Shown here piece by piece: positions 54,964 to 64,000 of a stretch of DNA of 64,000 nt. The stretch is from Lithobates sylvaticus (lineage: Eukaryota; Chordata; Amphibia; Anura; Ranidae), in contig CM053034.1 of the NCBI GenBank assembly GCA_028564925.1, positions 158,474,987 to 158,538,986 of the forward strand. The letters are read 5' to 3'. Within the stretch, counting starts at the first letter, position 1, and each line of letters opens with the position of its first letter. The notes beneath the pieces were generated by a model that saw only the letters and a program-made list of their open reading frames with translations, ran no database searches and had not been told where the DNA came from. The translations under genes and the position numbers were made by a program.

Positions 54964-55131
54964 AAAGTTCTGCCGTGTGGGTCACGCCTATTGATAAAGA
55001 CGGATTCACCAAACGCGTCTAGGTGTACCACATGGCTTGCTACACATGTCATCGGCTCTGGTTTCTCCCCCGGAACCACCACGGACGATTACAGCACTCT
55101 GACGGGTGGTGAGATTAACAGAACCGAATGT
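54964..55131 (+). repeat. PLE-terminal-like direct repeat, copy 1
   Basis: A 168-base segment nearly identical to 55553-55719. It contains GCCGTGTGG (54972-54980) able to pair with CCACATGGC (55028-55036), and between them ACCAAACGCGTC. The two copies flank a hAT end plus GC-rich module copy C. Confidence 0.75.
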
Positions 55132-55161
55132 CCCCAGTGCCAAAAAGGTTGGGGACCACTG
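55132..55161. mobile_element. hAT terminal remnant
   Basis: CCCCAGTGCCAAAAAGGTTG followed by GGGACCACTG is, on the minus strand, the end CAGTGGTCCCCAACCTTTTT seen in vertebrate hAT elements. The same remnant lies at 57450-57487 with the same downstream sequence, so both derive from one older composite. Confidence 0.6.
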
Positions 55162-55259
55162 GCATACAGTATATAGAACATGCTACAGCAAAAATGAAAT
55201 TTCTATAAAAAAAAAGGCAGTCAAATCACATTTAAAATGACTTGTGTTTGCAAAAAATG

Positions 55260-55545
55260 GCCTCCCAGTCCATACCAGGCCATTTGGGTCTGGCATTGAT
55301 TAAAAAAACAAATGTGTGCGGTCCCCCCCATAATCTATACCAGACCCTTATCTGAGTAAGCAGTCTGGCAGGTCAGAAAAGGGGGGACAAGCGAGTGCCC
55401 CCCATCCTGAACCATACCAGGCCACATGCCCTCAACATGGGTGGGTGGGTGCTTAAGCACCTTGTGGACAAGGGCCTCTTCCCCACAACGAAGGTTGTGG
55501 GGGTCTGCGGGCAGGGGGCTATTAGAATCTGGAAGCCCCCTGTAG
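55260..55545. repeat. GC-rich module, copy C
   Basis: CAGACCCTTATCTGAGTAAG, GGCAGGTCAGAAAAGG, TGGACAAGGGCCTCTTCCCC and GGTCTGCGGGCAGGGGG match copy D closely and copies A, B and E more distantly. The shared region with copy D extends left to the hAT remnant. Confidence 0.8.
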
Positions 55546-55552
55546 TTATAGT

Positions 55553-55719
55553 AAGTTGTGCCGTGTGGGTCACGCCTATTAATAAAGACGGATTCACGAA
55601 ACGCGTCTAGGTGTACCACACGGCTTGCTACACAGGTCATCGGCTCTGGTTTCTCCCCAGGAACCACCAGGGACGATTACAGCTCTCTGACGGGTGGTGA
55701 GATTAACAGAACCGAATGT
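55553..55719 (+). repeat. PLE-terminal-like direct repeat, copy 2
   Basis: GCCGTGTGG (55560-55568) and CCACACGGC (55616-55624) form a perfect 9-bp stem enclosing GAAACGCGTC (55598-55607). Compared with copy 1, a stem C has become T, turning a G-C pair into G-U, so pairing is kept. The sequence is otherwise about 95% like copy 1. Confidence 0.75.
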
Positions 55720-56075
55720 ACCGCGCTACCATTTTATTGGATACTTTTTAAAAAATATTTGTTTGTAAGTTTAATGTATTAAGGGAAGGGGGTCTTTTAG
55801 AGAAATAAAAGCTTTACAGTTTTACACTATGAGGCTTCCCTCTCCCTTTCTTTGCCCGAGTATCATGAAAAACTTTCAGCTGATCGGATCCTGGTGAATC
55901 AGAGGACGCAGGTGTCTGTTTTCATTTTGACCGATCGTTTTCTGAGGGTTGGACGGATGTTCGTTTGGCAGTGGTCTCAGCTACCTCATATACCTAAAGA
56001 GGTACATTACATTAGTATATTTTTCTAAATCGCCGGATAAGTGATCTGTTGAGAACTTCTGTGTTGTAACAAACT
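55720..56075. other. No recognisable feature
   Basis: Includes an AATAAAAGC signal near 55803, possibly the polyadenylation region of the PLE-like tail. Otherwise unrecognised. Confidence 0.35.
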
Positions 56076-56079
56076 ACAT

Positions 56080-57270
56080 CTGATGGCAGAGGACAAACCA
56101 CATCTGGTGGCAGGCGACAATCCACATCTGGTGGCAGGTGGCAATCCACATCTGGTGGCAGGTGACAATCCACATCTGGTGGCAGGTGGCAATCCACATC
56201 TGGTGGCAGGTGACAAGCCACAATACACATCTGGTAGCAGGCGACATGGTAAGCAACAATCCACATCTGGTGACAGGCGACTGCAAGTGACAATCCACAT
56301 CTAGTGGCAGGTGACTTGGCAAGTGACAAACCTCATCTGGTGGCAGGTGATGTGGCAAGTGACAATCCACATCTAGTGGCAGGTGACGTGGCAAGTGACA
56401 ATTCACATCTGATGGCAAGTGACAAACCTCATCTGGTGGTAGGTGACGTGGCAAGTGGCAATCCACATCTGGTGGCAGGTGATGTGGCAAGTGACAATCC
56501 ACATCTAGTGGCAGGTGACGTGGCAAGTGACAAACCTCATCTGGTGGCAGGTGATGTGGCAAGTGACAATCCACATCTAGTGGCAGGTGACGTGGCAAGT
56601 GACAATTCACATCTGATGGCGAGTGACAAACCTCATCTGGTGGTAGGTGACGTGGCAAGTGGCAATCCACATCTGGTGGCAGGTGATGTGGCAAGTGACA
56701 ATCCACATCTAGTGGCAGGTGACGTGGCAAGTGACAATTCACATCTGATGGCAAGTGACAAACCTCATCTGGTGGTAGGTGACGTGGCAAGTGGCAATCC
56801 ACATCTGGTGGCAGGTGATGTGGCAAGTGACAATCCACATCTAGTGGCAGGTGACGTGGCAAGTGACAATTCACATCTGATGGCAAGTGACAAACCTCAT
56901 CTGGTGGTAGGTGACGTGGCAAGTGGCAATCCACATCTGGTGGCAGGCGACACGGCAAGTGACAATCCACATCTGGTGGCAGGTTATGTGGGAAGTGACA
57001 AACCTCATCTGGTGGCAGGTGACGTGGCAAGTGGCAATCCACATCTGGTGGCAGGCGACACGGCAAGTGACAATCCACATCTGGTAGCAGGTGATGTGGC
57101 AAGTGACAGACCTCATCTGGTGGCAGGTGACATGGCAAGTGAGAAACCGTATCTGGTGGCAGGCGACGGTGGCAAGTGTCAATCTGCATCTGGTGGCAGG
57201 TGACGTGACAATCCACATCTGGTGGCAGGTGATGTGGTAAGTGACACTTTGCATCTGGTGGCAGATTATG
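56080..57270 (+). repeat. Minisatellite, 27/36-bp units with 132-bp higher-order repeat
   Basis: Units of the form CAATCCACATCTGGTGGCAG plus GTGAC(GTGGCAAGTGA) repeat for 1.2 kb. The basic period is 27 bases at the left and 36 bases after about 56300. A 132-base higher-order unit repeats three times between about 56605 and 56990 (ATTCACATCTGATGG at 56605, 56737 and 56869). All periods are multiples of three, so both strands stay open for about 300-380 codons. There is no gene evidence. Confidence 0.95.
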
Positions 57271-57449
57271 GTGAGTTGAACTGTTTCATTTTATATCACA
57301 ATGTAATAATAGAAATAATGCGCTTCAATCATCCTGACATCATATCAACCATGGTACCGTGATGATGATTTCCCTGACAAATTGCCCATGAAAAAGCCGT
57401 GTAAATTCCCCCCCCCCCCCTCCGAGCCTTGGCACAATTTTACTTCACG

Positions 57450-57487
57450 ATGCCGGTCCCCGGTGCCAAAAAGGTTGGGGACCACTG
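57450..57487. mobile_element. hAT terminal remnant
   Basis: CGATGCCGGTCCCCGGTGCC then AAAAAGGTTGGGGACCACTG: inverted, this is the hAT end CAGTGGTCCCCAACCTTTTT with the family's GGCACCGGGGACCGG continuation. The body is missing. Confidence 0.65.
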
Positions 57488-57579
57488 CCATACAGTTTAT
57501 AGAACATGCTACAGCAAAAATGACTATTTCTATAGAAAAAAAGCGAGTCAAATCACATAAATCACAAATTTTAAATGTC

Positions 57580-57960
57580 CATACCAGGACATTTGGGTCT
57601 GGCATGGATTACAAAAACAAAAACAAAAAAAAAATGTGTGCGGTCCCCCCATAATCTATACCAGACCTTTATCTGAGTAAGCAGCCTGGCAGGTCAGGAA
57701 AGGGGGGGTGGGTGCTTAAGAACCTTGTGGACAAGGGCCTCTTCCCCACAACAATGGTTGTGGGGGTCTGCGGGCAGGGGGCTTATCAGAATCTGGAAGC
57801 CCCCCTATAACAAGAGGGTCCCCAGATCCCGGCCCCCCATGTGAATGAGTATGGAGTACATATTCCCAATTTACCATTTACCAAAAAGTGTCAAAGTAAT
57901 AAAACACACAATTTTTGACAATTCCTTTATTAAAAAAACTGTGTCCCCTGATGTAAATTC
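57580..57960. repeat. GC-rich module, copy D (left arm of a hairpin)
   Basis: The same module as copy C, continuing into GACAATTCCTTTATTAAAAA and CCTGATGTAA near 57918-57960. The module and its continuation occur inverted at 58945-59420, so the two form arms of a roughly 1.8-kb inverted-repeat structure. Confidence 0.8.
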
Positions 57961-57999
57961 ATCATCGATAACGCCCCCGCCGCACCCAAAAAATAAAAA

Positions 58000-58940
58000 A
58001 ATTAAAACGCTCCCACGACATGAAGGCTGGCCGTTTGACAGTTGTTATATAGGTAAGGGACAGGGACACCTGACTTGGTCACCTGGTGGCACCACCCCTT
58101 CTGATGTCACTGTCCCAGTGACACCTACCTTGGAGGTGAGCCTAACGTGCAGAGGGAGACCTCTCGTACAGCCCTGGCTCCGGAGTCACTGGAGTTGAGA
58201 CAGTGACCGTAGGAGCACAGTAAGGTATGCGTGCCTGCAGGGTTCTCTTGGCTGGAGATGATCTCAGCTGAACAATAGACGGCTTAGGTACTGCGGATGC
58301 AGGATACAGGATGCAGGTGCACTTGCGGATGCACGTCAGCGGGTGCAGGTCAGCGGATGCAGGAGTGCTGAGGGGCAGCGAATGCAGATGCACTAAGATG
58401 CAAGACAGCAGGCAGGGGAAAGGTCAGACAAGCCAGGTCATTCACAGCGGAACAGTCAGCAGAGACGGCAGGCAAGGGATAGTCAGAGTTCAGGCCGGGT
58501 TGGTAACAGAGGATCAGGCAGACAAGTAAACAGAGCAAGGTTAAGGGAGGCAAGGTTCAGGACTGGAGACAGCAGTGAGGTCAGGAAGCCAGGTCAGTAT
58601 TATATCAGATGCAGGCTCGGGATCAGGTCACAGGGTAAAGCTGCAGATCAAACAGCAAAGAACTAGTGCAGCTGAAGCCCCTTTTAAAGGCCCCTGGGCG
58701 CCAAGGAACAGTTACTGTGGGCGCATGCGTGATCCCCACATGTGCATTGGCGCACAGCTGTTCACAGCTGGATGCCTATTGCGCCTGTGTGATACTGTGT
58801 GCCTTAGACTAGCTGCAGCACTAGGAGCAGTGTGTTCATGACACCCAGCATGCACGATCCCTAGACGTCAGAAGGGGCAGTGCCACCAGATGACATAGCC
58901 AGGTGGCCCCGCCACTTACTTAGCCTGCAGTAGAGGGCCA
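58000..58940. other. Loop between inverted modules D and E
   Basis: Non-coding DNA with a GGATGCAGG/GATGCAGGTGC-rich patch (58276-58400) and AGGCAGACAAGT-like purine-rich sequence. No domain or RNA gene recognised. Confidence 0.4.
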
Positions 58941-58944
58941 GCCT

Positions 58945-59420
58945 TCATGTCGGTGGAGTGATTGATGATGGAATTACATCAGGGGCCACTGTTTTTTTAT
59001 TTTTTAATAAAGGAATTGTCAAAAAATGTCTCTATTACTTTTTGACACATGTTTGGTGAATGGGTAGGGGTACTATGTACCCCATACTCATTCACATGGG
59101 GGAGCTGGGATCTGGGGGCCCCCTTCTTAAAGGGGGCTTCCGGATTCCAATAAGCCGCCTGCCCGCAGACCCCCACAACCACCAGCCATGGTTGTGGGGA
59201 TGAGGCTCTTGTCCCCATTAACATGGGGACAAAGTGCTTTGGGGTGGAGGGGGCAGAACTGCCCTGCCCCGCCCCAAAGAACCCACCCCCCAATGTTAAG
59301 GACATGTGCCCTGGTATGGTTCAGGGGGGGGGCACTTGCTCATTTCCCCCTTTCCTGACCTGCCAGGCTGCATGCCCAGGTAAGGGTCTGGTATGGATTT
59401 TGGGGTGGGACCCCACGCTG
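58945..59420. repeat. GC-rich module, copy E (right arm)
   Basis: The segment begins with TTACATCAGGGGCCACTG and TTTAATAAAGGAATTGTC, the complement of the end of copy D. It continues with TGGGGGCCCCCTTCTTAAAG, GGGGGCTTCCGGATTCC, GCAGACCCCCACAACCACC and AAGGGTCTGGTATGGATTTT. Same orientation as copy A. Confidence 0.8.
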
Positions 59421-60508
59421 TTTTTATTTTACTGGCAATTTTTTTCTCTAGCGGGGAAACCCATTGACAGCTGATGACTTATCAATTGTTAAGGACGCTG
59501 CAGACTGCTTCCCGACCCGCTCCTTAACAACCAGCTTATAGTGCTCCCTGATTGGACAAAGCTTTGCCCAATCTGGGAGCAAAATGCACTGTGCAGTGCA
59601 TTGCGGGGCATTCAGCAGGTGTTTTCCCGAACGGGGGAACTGTACACCCAACTCTACTCAGCAGGGAGATCGCTGTACTGACATTGGATTGTTAGTACAG
59701 GATCTCCTCACACAGCTGTCAGCTATTGGTCATATCAGCTGTTTCACACCCCTACCCTTAATCATGCATTAGCTGCAAGAAAACATTCGGGAGGCTTTCA
59801 AGGGGACCTTTCCATATGTGAGTGTTTCTCATATGTCAATATAACACAGACTGGACCAAGTGCACGGCGTCGAGCCCTATAGTAAACTGAACTTTCATTG
59901 CTGTGGTGTCAACTACAGAGGCATCTATTTGTTATTCATGTACAGTATATCGTGATCTATATACCACCTGCATCTGATAAGCATACATCTTACAGGCATG
60001 CATTTTGCTTTGGACTGACCAGACTATCCAGAATATGTGGACTGCCCTTACATTTGGCATCACACATGCGGTCTGCTATTTAGGACATTTCAATAGGGGG
60101 TTCTATGCATTGACCTAATTGGTACCTTTAAATTTGTGTTGTCAGAGTCTTCCTACTCCCACGGGTCTCTTCATCCATCTCCATCCCCTCTGTACTCTAC
60201 TCCAAGAATTCTATTCCAACTCCACGTGCCAGACTACTTACAGTTGATTGTAAAATACATTTTAATGTTTCATTGTCCATACTTTTATACAATTTTATTG
60301 TGCTTAAGAATATCTGCATGGAGCCTGAATTTTAGAGAAAAATTATTCGGTCAGCGTAATTATACTTAATAATTTATTTTCATATTAGAGGCAGTGTCAT
60401 ACATTGATCTATTAAACGACAGTGTACTGGTAATTGCACCGCAAGCATTTGTCAAAGTCAGCCTTTACACTTGGATTACATGAGCCTGGCTCATTGTGGC
60501 TTTTTTTC
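59421..60508. other. No recognisable feature
   Basis: Mixed-composition sequence, no element ends, exons or RNA genes recognised. A TGCACTGTGCAGTGCA self-complementary patch lies near 59586-59601. Confidence 0.45.
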
Positions 60509-60850
60509 TAGGGGTGTTGAAAATAATCGGTGCATCGATGCATCACGATTCTGCCCTTCCCGATTCGCCATCGATGCGGTATCCAGCGTAATCGATTATG
60601 CATGATGTCATTCCAGCTTCTCCCTATCCCCCGCACAGCAGTGTCTTTGCTGGTGATGACAAGCCACCGACTGGCTGGCTGCGCCTGGTGCCGTTTCCTG
60701 TCATCGGATGATATAGCCTCCGCATGCTGCCCCCACCTACGCTCTCCCCCTCTTCAGGATTTGTACCTGTGGACAGTGACACCGGTCATCTCCCTGATGG
60801 GCGAGTTCAGAGCCGCACGGAGCAGTGTGAGCCGCACAGAGCTGTGAGAC
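60509..60850. mobile_element. Possible hAT-type element, left end
   Basis: TAGGGGTGTTGAAAATAATC followed by GGTGCATCGATGCATCACG resembles a vertebrate hAT terminus with CATCGATG subterminal words. No matching right end or 8-base duplication was found. The right limit is arbitrary. Confidence 0.35.
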
Positions 60851-61041
60851 ATAGATCACTGTAGCTGTTATCACATCCGTGGGATAAGGCATATAGTCGG
60901 CTTCAATGAGCTGCAAGGAGAGAAGAGGGGGGTTATAGGAGTGCTCTGGAGATGAGAGATCAGCCTGTCATGTTTGATATATGTGAGGGGTGAGTGTATA
61001 GAAGTGGCACATCCCCCACATCTGCTACACCTATCCAGTAT

Positions 61042-61310
61042 CAGAATACAGGGATCAGGAATACATTGTGCTCAGAATACAGGGATCAGGAATGCGTTGT
61101 GCTCAGAATACAGGGATCAGGAATGCGTTGTGCTCAGAATACAGGGATTAGGAATGCGTTGTGCTTAGAATATAGGGATCAGGAATGCATTGTGCTCAGA
61201 ATACAGGGATCAGGCATGCGTTGTGCTCAGAATACAGAAATCATAAATGCATTGTGTTCAGGATACATGGATCAGGAATGCATTATGCTCAGAATACAGG
61301 GATCGGGGGA
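61042..61310 (+). repeat. 31-bp minisatellite
   Basis: About 8.6 copies of a 31-base unit containing CAGGGATCAGGAATGCGTTG and TGCTCAGAATA. Copies differ by a few substitutions. Confidence 0.93.
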
Positions 61311-61690
61311 TGATGTGAAGGCCAGTTTAGGACACTGCTATGGGGGCAGCCCTTCTCAAAGCAGTCCTCTGACCCCTATATATCGCCCCCCCCCACACAC
61401 ACACACATTAGTGTCCTCTGCCCCCCCTTTCCCCCATAGCACTGTCCTACCTGTGTATGTACAGTCACAGTCCTCCACATGGTCATGCTTCAGCGCCCAA
61501 GCCCCTGCACATGCAGCCGCTCTCCTATTGCCTCTCAAAGTCCAGGAAGGGAGGAGTCACGCTTTGCTTCCTGAAACTCTGTGTCATTCCCACTGGGCTG
61601 CCCTCGGTGCATCCATGGGGGGTTTTACCCACATCTGCTGCCCTGCTGGCCGAACGCACTGATGCTCCTCCACGCCTGCACCACCAGTGC
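61311..61690. other. No recognisable feature
   Basis: Contains a C-run and (CA)n near 61388-61406. Short unrelated open frames on both strands. Confidence 0.4.
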
Positions 61691-61803
61691 AAGTGACTGC
61701 CTGGCTTGGAGATTCCCCCAATAACCTGGCGGCGTGCTGCATGCCCACAGAGAGGGCTCGGCATGCCAGCTGTGGCACGTTTGCCATAGGTTGGCCATCA
61801 CTG
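61690..61803 (-). mobile_element. hAT terminal remnant
   Basis: On the minus strand it starts CAGTGATGGCCAACCTATGG and continues with GGCATGCCGAGCCCTCTCTG and TGTGGGCATGC, a familiar vertebrate hAT end. The other end was not found. Confidence 0.65.
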
Positions 61804-62220
61804 GCCTAGGCAATCTTTATATAGAGCAACAATTATTTTTTTCAGATCCTCAGAGAATTCTTTGCCATGAGGTGCCATGTTGAACTTCCAGTGACCAGTA
61901 TGAGTGAGTGAGAGTGACAACACCAAATTTAACACACCTGCTCCCCATTCACACCTGAGATCTTGTAACACTAATGAGTCACATGACACCAGGGAGGGAA
62001 AATGGCTAATTGGGCCCAATTTGGACATTTTCACTTAGGGGTGTACTCACTTTTGTTGCCAGCAGTTTAGATATTAATGGCTGTGTGTTGAGTTATTTTG
62101 AGGAGACAGCAAATCTACACTGTTATACAACTTGTACACTCACTACTACATTGTAGCAAAGTGTAATTTCTTCAGTGTTGTCACATGAAAACATATAATA
62201 AACTATTTAAAAAAATGTAA
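61804..62220 (-). mobile_element. Tc1/mariner 5' end with transposase start
   Basis: On the minus strand the terminal region (62160 to about 62040) matches the inverted end at 24610-24724, including TTTTGTTGCCAGCAGTTTAG against the TGGCAACAAAAG type. The transposase start follows: HGKEFSEDLKKIIVALYKD, the first helix-turn-helix of Tc1 transposases, ending at 61804. The rest is gone. It is the same family as the 24.6-26.1 kb copy, and the two carry complementary parts. Confidence 0.75.
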
Positions 62221-62640
62221 GGGGTTTATTACCTTTTGTGAGAGTTATTCACAATACATATCAATAATAAATGCAATATCTTTAAAGTTTTTTTTTTCAT
62301 GTTTATGGATTTGAATCATTAAGTATTAAGTTTGAATATTTTAGGGGGTATGCACACTTTTATGTTGGTTTAAGTTTTTTGTGGAAGTCTTGTGTTTTTA
62401 AAGGTGCAGCAATCCTTCCCCATTTCAAAAGAACTAAGTGCAGGGTTTTAGTTGGTATATTTTTTACCACTACATTTGTCACTATATGATATCTGCTGAC
62501 TCTCCAAGTGGAGCCCCAGCCAGGGTCTAAACACCTAACCCCAAAACTATTTTTAAGTATATCCCATAAGAAAGGAGTAGAAATGGTGCATTATTGAGTT
62601 GCTCTACCAAATTTTGACATTAAACATCTTTCTTTTTAAT
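62221..62640. other. No recognisable feature
   Basis: AT-rich DNA between the Tc1 end and PLE 4. Confidence 0.4.
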
Positions 62641-62756
62641 GCTATAGGCCTACCACCAGTTATAGGGGCGGCAAAGGGGACCTGTTGTGCGTCATCGTAT
62701 GACAACCTGTACTTAGGGGGTGGGAAAGGGCCTTATTCTCTGATGACGCCTCATCG

Positions 62757-63335
62757 ATGTATCTGCACCACATACCATTGTGGCGCAGGTACATTGATGA
62801 CATCTTCATTATGTGGACTGGCTTGCATGATAAGCTATTAGGCTTTATGTCACACCTTTCTGTGAATGAATTTAACCTTAGATTTACTATGCAAGCAAGT
62901 CAACAACAGATCGCCTTTCCTGATGTACTTAAATTAGCCAATCCAGATGGCTCATTATTCACCACTCTGTATCATAAGGAAAAGGCAGGTAATGCTATAT
63001 TACACGCCATGAGTATCCACCCTGCCCCCCTCGTAGGAAGCATCCCTTACAGCCTATACCTTAGGTGGCAGAGGAACTGCACCAGGGAGATGGACTTCAA
63101 AATTGAATCTAAAGCACTTACCCTATCAAACTTTTCAAGAAATCCTATCAAAGAGCTACACAATAGAAAAGAGAATCTTTTATTTTCTTCAAAACCACAA
63201 AAAACCTCTAGTAGAACTAAAATAACCACAAAGTTTAGTGCCGATCAAAACCAATTCCACCAAATCCTCAGATGTAATTGCCATTTTCTCATGGAAGATG
63301 AGGTTATCTCTAAATTTGTCCATAGCCATTATTAA
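62757..63335 (+). pseudogene. PLE 4 RT end and post-RT region (192 aa open)
   Basis: The frame starts MYLHHIPLWRRYIDDIFIMW with the catalytic YIDD near residue 13, followed by FNLRFTMQASQQQIAFPDVL (the PLE F-T-x-x-x-x-x-x-x-I-x-F-L-D region), TTLYHKEKAGNAILHAMSIH and LRWQRNCT, which corresponds to LRLRRNC in PLE 1. Upstream in another frame, GTCCASSYDNLYLGG marks the RT motif before YIDD. Confidence 0.82.
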
Positions 63336-63379
63336 CCTTTGGATACTATGGACGGGTATGTGAGAAAAAAACTGTACAT

Positions 63380-63665
63380 TTAGATGTGGGGGTTGTGACC
63401 AATGCCTCTGGATTAGTGAAGGGGAATGTTTCACTCTCTCTCGGGGAGGCATTCTTAATTCCAGACACCATGTTGACTGCCAGATTGTTGGGGTAGTAAA
63501 CCTCATGACCTGCACCTGCGGCGCTTTTTACATTGATAAGATGAAAAGAACCTTTAACCGGCAGGTACAGGGTCATCTTAATTACAGGGTCATACTATAT
63601 GGATTACTATACACACCCATTGGTGAGCATGTGGGACAAGTACATTGTCATGATATTGATACATA
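63380..63665 (+). pseudogene. PLE 4 GIY-YIG endonuclease region
   Basis: CGGCDQCLWI is the Cys cluster and VVNLMTCTCGAFYIDKMK the nuclease core (normally VVYLLxCPCGxxYVGKT; here the first Tyr is Asn and Gly is Asp, both expected to harm catalysis). RTFNRQVQGHL follows, with the Arg and His of the helix. It reads through in one frame to about 63665. Confidence 0.78.
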
Positions 63666-63720
63666 AAAATTATAAATCATGTAAAATACACGCCCCATGG
63701 AGCATTCAGATCAAAATTTC

Positions 63721-64000
63721 TCATACTTTCCCCCCAAAAAAAGTCTCTTGGTCAATAACTAATTAAACCAAGATTCTTAAATTGTCTAAATAAGGAATTA
63801 CCTCATAAACACGGAATAGACTTTTGAACACAAACATCTGTGTTGACCCAGTTTGGAACTGCAAGTGCAAATAAGGTTTCAAACTTGTTCAACAGTACAG
63901 CAGGAGTTCAATGTTGAGAGACTCTCACCTTCCATATCAGCAAATAAAAATATTTGATGAAAGACCCAAGCTTGAGAAAAGATTACACTTCATGCGAGAA
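63721..64000. other. No recognisable feature
   Basis: AT-rich sequence following PLE 4, possibly its tail. No motif found. Confidence 0.35.

Larger units (their letters stand above)
62641..63720 (+). mobile_element. Penelope-like element 4 fragment
   Basis: The 3' half of a PLE protein-coding region: end of RT (62655-62830), post-RT region (to 63335) and GIY-YIG part (63380-63665). Sequence differs from PLE 1-3 (YIDDIFIMWTG rather than YIDDILLLW), so it is a separate family. A few breaks. Confidence 0.8.

Noticed and set aside
56074-57216. A 380-aa minus-strand and a 299-aa plus-strand open frame
   Set aside because: Both arise from a minisatellite whose unit lengths are multiples of three. 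There is no non-repeat flank, domain or splice signal to support a gene.
56080-57270. CRISPR-like regular repeats
   Set aside because: Repeats are contiguous without spacers and the context is a eukaryotic transposon-rich genome; it is a minisatellite.

Overview
This window looks like a stretch of a large, repeat-laden amphibian genome, most likely a ranid-type frog. The evidence is the mix of families: Tx1/L1-group LINEs that begin with a GGGGGCGTGGCC-like 5' end, several Penelope-like elements (PLEs) with GIY-YIG endonucleases, a DIRS1-like fossil, Tc1/mariner, hAT, TTAA-flanked and TWA-flanked non-autonomous DNA transposons, and a tRNA-derived SINE. The organism call rests on family recognition, not on any host gene. 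I could not support a single host exon, rRNA or functional tRNA gene.

Layout. 1-3842: a 1.92-kb composite unit (MITE tail, PLE pieces, AT-rich unknown) present twice in tandem at about 99% identity. 4040-15512: a PLE (RT to the left, GIY-YIG to the right) split by a 7.3-kb Tx1/L1-type LINE (L1-A, minus strand, 5823-13092) with a 13-bp target duplication. 15513-20640: an L2/CR1-type LINE scrap, a TTAA MITE, a possible LTR, a PLE tail and a GC-rich module. 20690-24050: a second PLE interrupted by a SINE, two TTAA elements and a TWA-flanked MITE. 24690-26135: a Tc1 transposon with another LINE 3' end inside it. 27537-40928: a TTAA-bounded element holding a hAT (29772-38458, 8-bp duplication), which holds a second full-length Tx1/L1-type LINE (L1-B, 30577-38424, 11-bp duplication). 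41874-45130: a retro-insertion, a second copy of the TTAA element, a 480-bp GA tract and a DIRS1-like fossil. 45466-47023: a long-TIR MITE. 47204-48880: an inverted repeat and a PLE 3' end. 49600-54460: a third LINE (L1-C, plus strand) with tandem 5' units and large internal deletions. 54964-59420: PLE-terminal repeats, GC-rich modules and a 1.2-kb minisatellite. 60509-63720: hAT ends, a 31-bp minisatellite, a Tc1 end and a fourth PLE.

No genes work together here in the host sense; the elements relate by nesting. Duplicated target sites allow relative dating: in the 27.5-40.9 kb stack the TTAA element is oldest, the hAT next and L1-B youngest. The points I find most worth checking are a canonical PCNA-binding (PIP) motif in the long N-terminal extension of L1-B ORF1, and a recurring hammerhead-ribozyme-like motif ending in GAAACGCRTC in the PLE tails, one pair of which keeps a closing stem through a G-C to G-U change.
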